Below are positions 1 to 6,226 of a stretch of 6,276 nucleotides of DNA, in pieces; positions within the stretch are counted from its first letter, which is position 1, and each line of letters opens with the position of its first letter. Source of the stretch: an uncultured Alphaproteobacteria bacterium (lineage in GTDB: Bacteria; Pseudomonadota; Alphaproteobacteria; Rickettsiales; UBA1997); the NCBI GenBank assembly GCA_949298005.1, contig CASFUN010000044.1, forward strand, positions 1-6,276, read 5' to 3'. The notes below the pieces were generated by a model. The model ran no database searches. It had not been told where the DNA came from and saw only the letters and a list, made by a program, of their open reading frames with translations. The position numbers and the translations under genes were made by a program.

Positions 1-1
1 T

Positions 2-124
2 ACACATATTAAATATCAACGAAAATTGAATAGAAAAAGAAGAATGTCTATAGCAATAAAAAAAGTTGAAGATATGGCAGATAGAAATGAAGCATTTAAT
101 AAAGCGGAGCTAGATGAGTTATGA
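2..124 (+). CDS. C-terminal end of an upstream gene, possibly hsdM (partial)
   Basis: An open frame enters from the left edge and ends at the TGA at 122-124, leaving 40 codons. The tail is highly charged and basic at first, then ends in acidic residues (...FNKAELDEL). The stop overlaps the hsdS start as ATGA, so the two genes were translated as a coupled pair. In type I systems the gene directly before hsdS is usually the methyltransferase hsdM, so that is the contextual guess. No methyltransferase motif (such as NPPF) falls inside the visible part and I do not recognise this tail. It could equally be an accessory gene inserted between hsdM and hsdS. Confidence 0.55.
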   Translation, partial: THIKYQRKLNRKRRMSIAIKKVEDMADRNEAFNKAELDEL

Positions 125-1323
125 TACCTCAAGGTTGGGAAGAAAAAAGATTAGGAGATGTTTGTTTGATAAGTGCGGGGAATTCTGCTCCGCAAGATAA
201 GACATTATTTGAAGCTGGAATATATCCATTTTTTAGGACTGCGGATGTTGGTAAAATTCATTTTGGTAAAATAAAAACTTCTGAGGATCTTCTTAACGAA
301 AAAAGTATAAAAGGCTTAAAATTGTTTAAAAAAGGTACAATATTAATACCTAAAAGTGGGGCTTCAACTTTTTTAAACCATAGAGTAAAAATGGAAGCTG
401 ACGGTTTTGTTGTTAGTCATCTAGCAACAGTAAAAGGGCATGAAAATGTTATAAATGATGACTTTTTGCTATATTACCTTTCGATAATAAAAGTTCAAGA
501 TTTGATACAGGATCAAAACTATCCATCCTTAAATTTGCCAATAATTTCAAATATAAAAATCATGCTTCCACCATTATCGGAGCAAGAAAGAATTGTGGCG
601 AAACTGGATGAAGCTTTTGAAGCGATAGATAAGGTAAAAGCCAACGCCGAGAAAAAACTAAATAATGCCAAAGAACTGTTTGATAGTTATGTGAATGATA
701 CTTATACAAAACTATTATTTTCTGAAAAAATCTATTATATCTCGGATATTGCAAAAATAAAAGGGGGAAAAAGAGTACCTAAAGGATATAAATTAAAGTT
801 AGAAAAAACAGCGTATCCTTATATAAGAGTGGCTGATTTTAATGATTATGGTTCGATAGATTTATCTGATATTCATTATATTACTGAAGATATCTATCAA
901 CAAATTAGTAATTATACAATTTCGAAAAAAGATTTATATATTAGTATTGCAGGAACAATAGGTAAGTCAGGCATAATCCCTGATGAGTTAGAAGGTGCAA
1001 ATTTGACTGAAAATGCATGCAAACTAGTTTTTTCAGATAGAGTTTATAATAAATTTGTGTATTATTTTACCAAAACACGTTGTTTTATATATGAGACACA
1101 AATTAAAACACGAACTGCTGCTCAGCCTAAATTAGCTTTGTCAAGATTAGCAACTATTAAAATTCCATTACCGGATATAAAAAAACAACAAAAAATCGTT
1201 GAAAAGCTTGATATTGTTCATGAACAGATAAAACTACTAGAACAAATTTACATACAGAAAATTAAAGAATGTGCTGAATTAAAACAATCTATATTGCAAA
1301 AAGCTTTTAGAGGAGAACTATAA
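121..1323 (+). CDS. hsdS: Type I restriction-modification specificity subunit HsdS
   Basis: HsdS gives the R-M complex its DNA specificity: each of its two target-recognition domains reads one half of a bipartite sequence, and the conserved helices hold the HsdM subunits. The 400-residue protein has the family layout. The N-terminus (IPQGWEEKRLGDVC) is the usual opening of the first recognition domain, residues about 1-150. A central conserved helical region follows at about 150-195, beginning PPLSEQERIVAKLDEAF. The second recognition domain is about 200-345 and the second conserved helix about 350-400 (IPLPDIKKQQKIVEKLD), ending KAFRGEL. The two helical regions are internal repeats of each other. 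ATG 121 is preferred because it places the canonical N-terminus first and overlaps the upstream stop. A GGAG at 106-109 is a weak ribosome site. The gene looks intact. The target sequence cannot be read from this. Confidence 0.93.
   Translation: MIPQGWEEKRLGDVCLISAGNSAPQDKTLFEAGIYPFFRTADVGKIHFGKIKTSEDLLNEKSIKGLKLFKKGTILIPKSGASTFLNHRVKMEADGFVVSHLATVKGHENVINDDFLLYYLSIIKVQDLIQDQNYPSLNLPIISNIKIMLPPLSEQERIVAKLDEAFEAIDKVKANAEKKLNNAKELFDSYVNDTYTKLLFSEKIYYISDIAKIKGGKRVPKGYKLKLEKTAYPYIRVADFNDYGSIDLSDIHYITEDIYQQISNYTISKKDLYISIAGTIGKSGIIPDELEGANLTENACKLVFSDRVYNKFVYYFTKTRCFIYETQIKTRTAAQPKLALSRLATIKIPLPDIKKQQKIVEKLDIVHEQIKLLEQIYIQKIKECAELKQSILQKAFRGEL
1311..1315 (+). promoter_or_regulatory. Ribosome binding site for hsdR
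   Basis: AGGAG lies seven bases before the ATG at 1323 and within the last codons of hsdS. The hsdS stop and hsdR start share one base (TAATG). This fixes 1323 as the hsdR start and implies coupled translation of HsdS and HsdR. Confidence 0.75.
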
Positions 1324-1823
1324 TGGTTTCTGAAGCAGACACTAGAGAAGAACTGATAAATCCTCAGCTAATGGAATGTGGTTGGAAAACTAGTGGAGAT
1401 GTTATTGTCAGAAGAGAATATCCAATTTCAAAGGGTATAATTACAGGTTTGAATGTTAGATCTCCCAAATTAAGTGCTGATTATGTTCTTATTTATAAAA
1501 ATGTTAAATTAGCTGTAATTGAAGCCAAAAAATCTTCTTGCTCATATACTGATGGTGTTGCTCAGGCAAAAGAATATGCTGATTTGCTCAATATTCGTTT
1601 TACTTATGCGACCAATGGTAAAGAAATTTATCAGATAGATATGGAGACAGGCAAAGAACAGCAGGTTATCGCTTATCCATCGCCTGAAGAGCTTTGGCAA
1701 ATGACATATAGTCAGGATAATGAATTGTTTAATTTGTTATCGGCTATTCCATCAAATACAGATGGTCAATTTGAGCTGAGATATTATCAAGAAAATGCTA
1801 TTAATGCAGCAATAAAGCGTTGA
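1323..1823 (+). CDS. hsdR: HsdR N-terminal nuclease fragment (frameshifted hsdR, 5' part)
   Basis: This is the N-terminal part of the type I restriction subunit, the domain that cuts DNA after translocation. The 166 residues carry a PD-(D/E)XK nuclease fold. Asp53 (SADYVLIY), Glu67 and Lys69 (VIEAKK) form the catalytic D...ExK, and Gln81/Tyr85 (QAKEY) form the QxxxY motif typical of HsdR nucleases. The end of the fragment (ELRYYQENAINAA) is the lead-in to the helicase Q-motif. The frame then hits TGA at 1821-1823 just before the Walker A region, while the rest of the protein continues in the -1 frame. Both pieces together come to about 766 residues, a normal size for this HsdR class. As read this is half of a broken gene. 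A separately translated nuclease subunit is the less likely alternative. Confidence 0.85.
   Translation: MVSEADTREELINPQLMECGWKTSGDVIVRREYPISKGIITGLNVRSPKLSADYVLIYKNVKLAVIEAKKSSCSYTDGVAQAKEYADLLNIRFTYATNGKEIYQIDMETGKEQQVIAYPSPEELWQMTYSQDNELFNLLSAIPSNTDGQFELRYYQENAINAAIKR
1812..1823 (+). other. Frame break inside hsdR
   Basis: The upstream frame reads Ile-Lys-Arg-stop here. One extra A in the AAA run at 1814-1816 would give ...AIKALSEGRNRILL, which joins both halves without a gap at the expected spot between the Q-motif and Walker A. The simplest reading is loss of one A by mutation or by sequencing error. The site is not a standard slippery heptamer (A ATA AAG allows re-pairing only in the A site), so programmed frameshifting is poorly supported. 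Confidence 0.8.
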
Positions 1824-3622
1824 GTGAAGGTAGAAATAGAATTTTACTGACATTAGCCACAGGCACAGGAAAAACTTGTATTGCATTTCAGATTGTTTGG
1901 AAATTGATGCAAGCAAAGTGGAATGTCAAAAAAGTTGGAACAAGATTACCAAGAGTATTGTTTTTAGCTGATAGAAATATTTTAGCGGATCAAGCTTTTG
2001 GGGCTTTTCAAGCTTTTCCATTGACTTCTTTGGTGAGAATTACGCCGCAAGATATTAAAAAAAATGGCAGAGTGCCTGATGCTCAAAGTATATTCTTTAC
2101 TATATTTCAAACTTTTATGAGTGGAGAAAAACCATATTTTGGGCAGTATCCTAAAGATTTCTTTGATTTAGTTATTATTGATGAATGTCATCGCGGAGGG
2201 GCTGATCCTAAAAGTAATTGGCGTGATATTTTGAGTTATTTTGATACGGCTGTGCATATAGGATTGACAGCGACACCAAAACGTAAGGATAATGTTGATA
2301 CTTATGAATATTTTGGCGATCCTGTTTATACATATTCCTTAAAACAAGGAATTAATGATGGTTTTTTAACTCCTTTTAGAGTTAGAAATTTAACAGATAA
2401 TTGGCAAGAGTACGAATATAACCCCTCAGATAATATTGATGGAGAAATTGAAGAGGGGAAAGTATATAAAGATAATGAGGTCTTTATTATTGATAAAGAA
2501 CTCAAAAGAGTTCAGGTATTTATGAATGAAATTAACCAAAATGATAAGACTTTGGTTTTTTGTGCAACTCAAACTCACGCCGGTTTGATTAGGGATATGA
2601 TAAATCAGGTCAAAACAGCAAGCAAAAATCCAAATTATTGTGTTAGAGTTACTGCAGATGATAGGGGTAGAGGAGAGATGTATTTAAGAAAATTTCAAGA
2701 TACATCAAAAACTATTCCAACAATTTTAACTACATCACAAAAGCTTTCTATGGGTGTTGATGCTATACAAGTGAAAAATATTGTCTTGTTACGCCCTTTC
2801 AATTCTATGATTGAGTTTAAGCAAATTATTGGTAGAGGAACCAGAGTTTGTGAGGATAAAGCTTATTTTACAGTGTATGACTTTGTAAATGCATCTCACA
2901 ATTTTGAAGATAAAGATTGGGATGGACCGATAGAATATGTAGGTAGTTATAAAACAAAATCTAAAGGAGAAAAGTCAGACGGTAATAAAGAAAATGATGC
3001 TTGTGGTGAAGATACCCCAACGCCAGAGCCTAAACAGCTTACTAAAATTAAATTAGGTAAAGGTAGAGAAGTGGTTATTACTGATCTAGGAACGGCGTCT
3101 TTTGATAAAGATGCTGGTAAGCCAATTACAGCTAAAGAATTTATAGAAAAGCTCGTAGGGAAAATGCCTAACTTTTTTAAATCAGAAGATGAATTACGCA
3201 AGATTTGGTCAGATCCTTTGACCAGAAAAACACTTTTGCAACGTTTTGCAGAATTAGGTTATAATAAAGAAACGTTTAAATATGTTCAGAGAGCAATAAA
3301 TGCAGAAGATAAAGATGTTTTTGATGTTTTGAGTTATTTGTCTGAATTTAATGATACAATGAAGACACGCTCAGAAATAGCTAATCAATGCAAAATTTAT
3401 GTGATGGATAACTATGAAGCAAGGCAACAAGCCTTTATAGCTTTTGTATTGCAGCAATATGTTAAAGAAGGAATCTCAGAGCTTGATGATGAGAGAATAG
3501 GAAAGCTTGTTAATTTAAAATATGGCTCGCCGATGAATGCTATGCAAGAATTGGGAGAGTTAAATAAAATTCGAACGATCTTTTGTGAATTTCAAAAGTA
3601 TTTATATAAGGAAACAGTATGA
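1820..3622 (+). CDS. hsdR: HsdR helicase/translocase and C-terminal part (frameshifted hsdR, 3' part)
   Basis: This is the motor part of the type I restriction subunit, which pulls DNA past the bound complex using ATP. The 600 residues show superfamily 2 helicase motifs in order: Walker A ATGTGKT at 13-19, DECH box at 121-124, LTATP at 149-153, a TLVFCATQTHA segment at 244-254, TTSQKLSMGVDA at about 304-315, and QIIGRGTR at 335-342. A charged linker at about 378-405 leads to a C-terminal domain (about 430-595) like that of EcoEI-type HsdR, which binds the methylase core. No further lesion is visible. The first codon is TTG without a ribosome site. It overlaps the stop of the first half as TTGA, so reinitiation is possible in principle, but a disrupted single gene is more likely. 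The stop overlaps the start of the recombinase. Confidence 0.88.
   Translation: MSEGRNRILLTLATGTGKTCIAFQIVWKLMQAKWNVKKVGTRLPRVLFLADRNILADQAFGAFQAFPLTSLVRITPQDIKKNGRVPDAQSIFFTIFQTFMSGEKPYFGQYPKDFFDLVIIDECHRGGADPKSNWRDILSYFDTAVHIGLTATPKRKDNVDTYEYFGDPVYTYSLKQGINDGFLTPFRVRNLTDNWQEYEYNPSDNIDGEIEEGKVYKDNEVFIIDKELKRVQVFMNEINQNDKTLVFCATQTHAGLIRDMINQVKTASKNPNYCVRVTADDRGRGEMYLRKFQDTSKTIPTILTTSQKLSMGVDAIQVKNIVLLRPFNSMIEFKQIIGRGTRVCEDKAYFTVYDFVNASHNFEDKDWDGPIEYVGSYKTKSKGEKSDGNKENDACGEDTPTPEPKQLTKIKLGKGREVVITDLGTASFDKDAGKPITAKEFIEKLVGKMPNFFKSEDELRKIWSDPLTRKTLLQRFAELGYNKETFKYVQRAINAEDKDVFDVLSYLSEFNDTMKTRSEIANQCKIYVMDNYEARQQAFIAFVLQQYVKEGISELDDERIGKLVNLKYGSPMNAMQELGELNKIRTIFCEFQKYLYKETV
3608..3612 (+). promoter_or_regulatory. 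Ribosome binding site for the serine recombinase
   Basis: AAGGA lies inside the last codons of hsdR, six bases before ATG 3619 and nine before ATG 3622. The two ATGs are in the same frame, and either would start the recombinase on top of the hsdR TGA (3620-3622). This ties the recombinase to the R-M operon. Confidence 0.6.
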
Positions 3623-5038
3623 TGAAAGCAGTTATCTTAGCCAGAGTATCAACTAAAGAACAAGAATAAGAGGGGATTTCTTTAGAAGCTAAAATTGATA
3701 GGTTAAGAGAATATTGCAAGCGAAAAAATTTGGATGTGATTCAGGAATTTGAATTAACTGAAAGTTCCACACAAGGAAAAAGAAAAGGTTTTTATGCTGC
3801 TTTTGATTTCATAAAAAAGCAAAAGTGTAAAATTGCTGTTGTTGCGGATACTGTTGATAGGTTGCAACGTGGATTTAAAGAAACACCTATGCTTAATAGC
3901 CTTATTAATGATGGTAAAGTTGAGCTGCATTTTTGTAGAGAAAATATTATTATAGATGAAAATGCTACTTCATCGCAAAAGTTACATTGGGATTTATCTG
4001 TTTTAATGGCTAAAAGCTATGTATCTTCATTATCTGATAATGTAAAGAGATCTTTTAAAAAGAAATTAGATGATGGAACAATCTTAGGAGCAGCACCGAT
4101 AGGCTATCTTAACTCTGTTGATGATTACGGAAAAAGAACAGTTGTTTTAGATCCAGAAAGAGCTTTTATTGTAAAGAGACTATTTGAAGAATATGCAAAA
4201 GGTCTTTTATCGTTTAAAGATTTACAAGTCATGGCTGAAAAGATGGGGTTAAAAGGTAAAAAATCTTCTAAGTGTATTACCGCTTCTTAGATACATGAAC
4301 TGATACAAAATCCATTTTATTATGGGTGTGATGCGCTATAAAGGTCAGCTCTATCCTCATATTTATCCTAAATTAATTAGTAAAGAAATTTTTGATTTAT
4401 GTCAGAATGTCAGACAAGGAAGGAATGCAAAAACAACCCCGAGAACTAATTTAAAGAAGCCTTTTATTTTTAGAGGTTTAGTTAGATGTAAAAATTGTGG
4501 TAGACTCTATTCTCCAGAGATAAAAAAAGGTAAGTATATTTATTTAAGACTGGCACCTTTAGATGGTTGTGAGTGTAAGCCACTGAAAGAAGACGAATTA
4601 TTGTCTGTTGTAGAAAATATATTTCAGAAATTGTATGTACCCACAGAAATGTTAATAGAAATTCAATCTGTTTTGAAAAAACACTGAATGAAAAGAAAAA
4701 TTTTATCGAAAAGCAGATTCTATTGTTAAGGCATGAATATGATAAAATACAGAAAAAACTAGATATGTTATTAGAAGTACGTTTGGAAAATTACAAAGGA
4801 TGAATACGAAAAAAGTCTTTAGAATTAAGGACAGAACAGGCAAATATACAAAATAACCTGAATGAAATAGATAAGGCTGATGAAAAATTTGCTATTGCGC
4901 TGGAATACCTTATTTCATTAGCTTCTCGAGCTTCAGATTTATTTAAAAGTTCGAATATAGAAGAAAAGAGACAACTTATAAAATATGTTTTTTCTAACTT
5001 TGAAATTAACGGAAAAAATATAGAGTTTTCAATAAGAA

Positions 5039-5074
5039 AACCCTTTGATAAACTATTAAATCTATCAAAGGGTT
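5039..5074 (-). terminator. Intrinsic terminator of tRNA-Asn
   Basis: A perfect 12-bp inverted repeat (AACCCTTTGATA at 5039-5050 and its complement at 5063-5074) is separated by a 12-base loop. Read on the minus strand it begins six bases past the tRNA CCA end, and the stem runs into TTTTCTTATT, so it fits an intrinsic terminator for the tRNA. On the plus strand no T-run follows. The whole hairpin lies inside recombinase coding sequence. Confidence 0.75.
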
Positions 5075-5079
5075 CTAAT

Positions 5080-5094
5080 TGGCTCCACAAGTAG
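5080..5094. other. Overlap of recombinase end and tRNA 3' end; candidate attachment site
   Basis: The last five recombinase codons and its TAG stop are written in the complement of the tRNA CCA tail, acceptor stem and part of the T stem. This places the element-host junction in or beside the tRNA 3' end. The exact crossover core cannot be fixed without the other end of the element or the empty site. Confidence 0.4.
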
Positions 5095-5154
5095 GATTCG
5101 AACCTACGACCAACCGGTTAACAGCCGGTTGCTCTACCGCTGAGCTATTGTGGA
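5080..5154 (-). tRNA. tRNA-Asn (GTT anticodon)
   Basis: The minus strand folds as a complete 75-base tRNA. The acceptor arm is TCCACAA paired with TTGTGGA, the D arm is GCTC/GAGC, and the anticodon stem is ACCGG/CCGGT with loop CTGTTAA, giving anticodon GTT (plus-strand 5120-5122). The variable loop is TGGTC, the T arm is GTAGG/CCTAC with loop TTCGAAT, then discriminator G and an encoded CCA (5080-5082). No mismatch is seen in any stem, so it should function despite the element inserted at its 3' side. It reads asparagine codons AAU and AAC. Confidence 0.97.
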
Positions 5155-5166
5155 ACAACTATTAAA

Positions 5167-5195
5167 AGATTAGTATATGATTTTGTTAAAGTCAA
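5167..5195 (-). promoter_or_regulatory. Candidate promoter for tRNA-Asn
   Basis: On the minus strand TTGACT (plus 5190-5195) lies 17 bases from TAATCT (plus 5167-5172), upstream of the tRNA at a distance that gives a leader of a few bases. An overlapping TATACT (plus 5172-5177) is a better -10 box but sits only 12 bases from the TTGACT. The sequence is so A+T-rich that chance matches are common. Confidence 0.4.
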
Positions 5196-5293
5196 ATAAA
5201 TGTAATTATAAAACATATGAAATATAATTATTGATTTTTAAATGTAATAAATCAAATATTCAATTGAAATTATTAGAAACAAATAAATAATAC

Positions 5294-5992
5294 ATGAAAA
5301 ATAACAAAATCTTATTAGATATCATCAATGATAAAGAAATACAGCCAAATACTAATTTAGCAAATCATCACCAAAAATTTTTTAAAACCAGTCCAGGAGA
5401 GTATGGCGAAGGCGATAAATTTATTGGTTTTACTGTACCACAAACAAGAAATTTAGAAAAAAAATATAGAAATAGAATAAGCCTTAATAATATAGACATA
5501 CTTCTACATAACGAGATACATGAGATTAGACTACTAGCATTAATATATTTAACAAATTTATTTGAAAAGGATATTTCACTAAGAAACAAAATTGTAAAAA
5601 TATACTTAGAAAACACCAGTTATATAAATAATTGGGATTTAGTTGATCTAAGTTGTTATAAGATAATAGGAAAATATTGTTTTGATATAGATGATTATAC
5701 TATAATATTTAACCTTTCTAAATCTAATAATTTATGGGAAGAAAGAATATCAATAGTATCAACTATATATCCAATTAAAAAAGGTAAGCTAGATGTAACG
5801 TTAAAACTTTGCCAATCTTTTTTAAACCATAAACATCATTTAATTCACAAAGCTTGTGGCTGGACTCTCAGAGAAGTTGGAAAAATCAATGAAAAAGCTC
5901 TATTGGACTTTATAGAAAATTATTGTGATAAAATGCCAAAAATAATGTTAAGTTACGCAACTGAAAAAATAAAAAATAAGATTAATTTATAA
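5294..5992 (+). CDS. AlkD-like DNA alkylation repair protein (DNA glycosylase)
   Basis: The 232-residue protein belongs to the DNA alkylation repair family of HEAT-like repeat glycosylases, which remove bulky or positively charged alkylated purines such as 3- and 7-methyl adducts. Family signatures are visible: FFKTSPGEYGEGDKFIGFTVP at 29-49, NNWDLVDLS at 112-120, LWEERISIVST at 147-157, HKACGWTLREVGK at 185-197 and MPKIMLSYATEK at 214-225. Trp114, Asp118 and Trp190 match the AlkD trio Trp109/Asp113/Trp187 known from Bacillus cereus, so activity is likely. The length is normal and the protein is soluble with no signal peptide. ATG 5294 has no Shine-Dalgarno before it (AATAATAC), so start use is inferred from the family. 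The gene is divergent from the tRNA and lies outside the island, so it is probably a host gene. Confidence 0.92.
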   Translation: MKNNKILLDIINDKEIQPNTNLANHHQKFFKTSPGEYGEGDKFIGFTVPQTRNLEKKYRNRISLNNIDILLHNEIHEIRLLALIYLTNLFEKDISLRNKIVKIYLENTSYINNWDLVDLSCYKIIGKYCFDIDDYTIIFNLSKSNNLWEERISIVSTIYPIKKGKLDVTLKLCQSFLNHKHHLIHKACGWTLREVGKINEKALLDFIENYCDKMPKIMLSYATEKIKNKINL

Positions 5993-6056
5993 AAAAATAG
6001 ATATTTATTCTAAATAATAGTAATAATTATTATATTTATTAATAATATTTATTCAC

Positions 6057-6084
6057 TTGACATATTACAATTATTATATAAAAT
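6057..6084 (+). promoter_or_regulatory. Candidate sigma70-type promoter
   Basis: A perfect TTGACA at 6057-6062 is followed after 16 bases by TAAAAT at 6079-6084, so transcription should begin near 6090. The perfect -35 box in otherwise A/T-only sequence, followed by a less A+T-rich stretch and a terminator, makes this more than a chance match. It is the best promoter in the window. Confidence 0.6.
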
Positions 6085-6089
6085 GACAG

Positions 6090-6161
6090 TTGTACGAGTG
6101 ACGTACTATTCCATATTTTCCATAATATCTCATAGAGATGGCTAGTCCATCTCTTTTTTTT
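6090..6161 (+). ncRNA. Candidate small RNA or attenuated leader RNA
   Basis: A promoter and a strong terminator enclose about 70 bases. The transcript starts with a small hairpin, GTACG (6092-6096) paired with CGTAC (6102-6106) around a five-base loop, and ends with the terminator hairpin. A competing stem, ATCTC (6127-6131) with GAGAT (6135-6139), shares bases with the terminator stem, so the two cannot form together. That fits either a stand-alone small RNA or a leader that controls read-through into the gene starting near 6227. I do not recognise it as 6S RNA, SRP RNA, tmRNA or a known riboswitch. It may also be only the 3' untranslated end of the alkD-like gene. Confidence 0.35.
6134..6161 (+). 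terminator. Intrinsic terminator
   Basis: AGAGATGG (6134-6141) pairs perfectly with CCATCTCT (6147-6154) around a five-base loop, followed directly by an unbroken T-run to 6161. This is the strongest terminator in the window. It would end transcripts from the promoter at 6057, and also any read-through from the alkD-like gene 142 bases upstream. Confidence 0.88.
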
Positions 6162-6226
6162 ATGCTTGATAAAACAAAAAAATTATCATAATCTTTTAAT
6201 GTTTCAATATTAAATTATAAACTGAT

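Larger units (their letters stand above)
1..5094. mobile_element. Right-hand part of a probable R-M genomic island at tRNA-Asn
   Basis: The R-M genes and the serine recombinase form one overlapping operon that stops exactly in the 3' end of a tRNA gene, a common insertion site for integrative elements. The left boundary is outside the window, and no second copy of the tRNA 3' end is visible inside it. The sequence beyond the tRNA looks even richer in A+T than the R-M genes, which fits a boundary. The extent and mobility are inferred. Confidence 0.5.
3619..5094 (+). pseudogene. Large serine recombinase (site-specific integrase), decayed
   Basis: Pieced together across frames this is a full-length large serine recombinase of about 490 codons, the integrase type that inserts or excises DNA. 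The N-terminal resolvase domain has the catalytic serine at codon 3649-3651 (ARVSTKEQ) and the DRLQR arginine motif. The recombinase domain contains NPFYYG-VMRYKGQLYPH near 4310-4360. A zinc ribbon follows, with Cys pairs at 4487-4498 (CKNC) and 4568-4576 (CEC). Then come a coiled coil and the C-terminal EEKRQLIKYVFSN...RKPFD block. Lesions are TAA at 3667-3669, TAG at 4288-4290, one extra G near 4324-4326, a missing A in the run at 4676-4681, and a pair of indels near 4786-4790 and 4809-4814. The longest open pieces are 3730-4290 and 4322-4687. The last 15 bases overlap the convergent tRNA-Asn gene. A functional product is very unlikely unless the read contains errors. Confidence 0.92.

Noticed and set aside
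121..1323. hsdS phase variation by recombination, with the nearby recombinase as the switch.
   Set aside because: Only one hsdS is present, no second specificity cassette or long inverted repeat is visible, and the recombinase is of the large integrase type and decayed.
2947..3201. Minus-strand open frame of 84 codons inside hsdR.
   Set aside because: It is a shadow of the intact hsdR C-terminal region, with no ribosome site or recognisable domain. The same applies to the minus-strand frames at 560-754 and 5368-5616.
4801..4803. TGA as a third nonsense mutation in the recombinase.
   Set aside because: The +1 frame across this spot gives the family-like ITKDEYE segment, so the TGA is out of frame between two indels.
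4791..5090. Minus-strand open frame of 99 codons.
   Set aside because: It is antisense to the recombinase C-terminal region, whose plus-strand reading has clear family motifs.
3619..5094. Stop-codon reassignment (TAA/TAG read as an amino acid) as an explanation for the recombinase interruptions.
   Set aside because: Neighbouring genes end normally at TAA and TGA, and the recombinase also has true frame shifts that recoding cannot explain.
6015..6054. A/T-only inverted repeats (for example TAATAATTATTA at 6021-6032) as a terminator or origin.
   Set aside because: Such palindromes are expected by chance in sequence this A+T-rich, with no G/C stem, T-run or repeated boxes.
6162..6191. Short frame starting at ATG 6162.
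   Set aside because: It stops after nine codons, has no ribosome site and begins in the terminator T-run.
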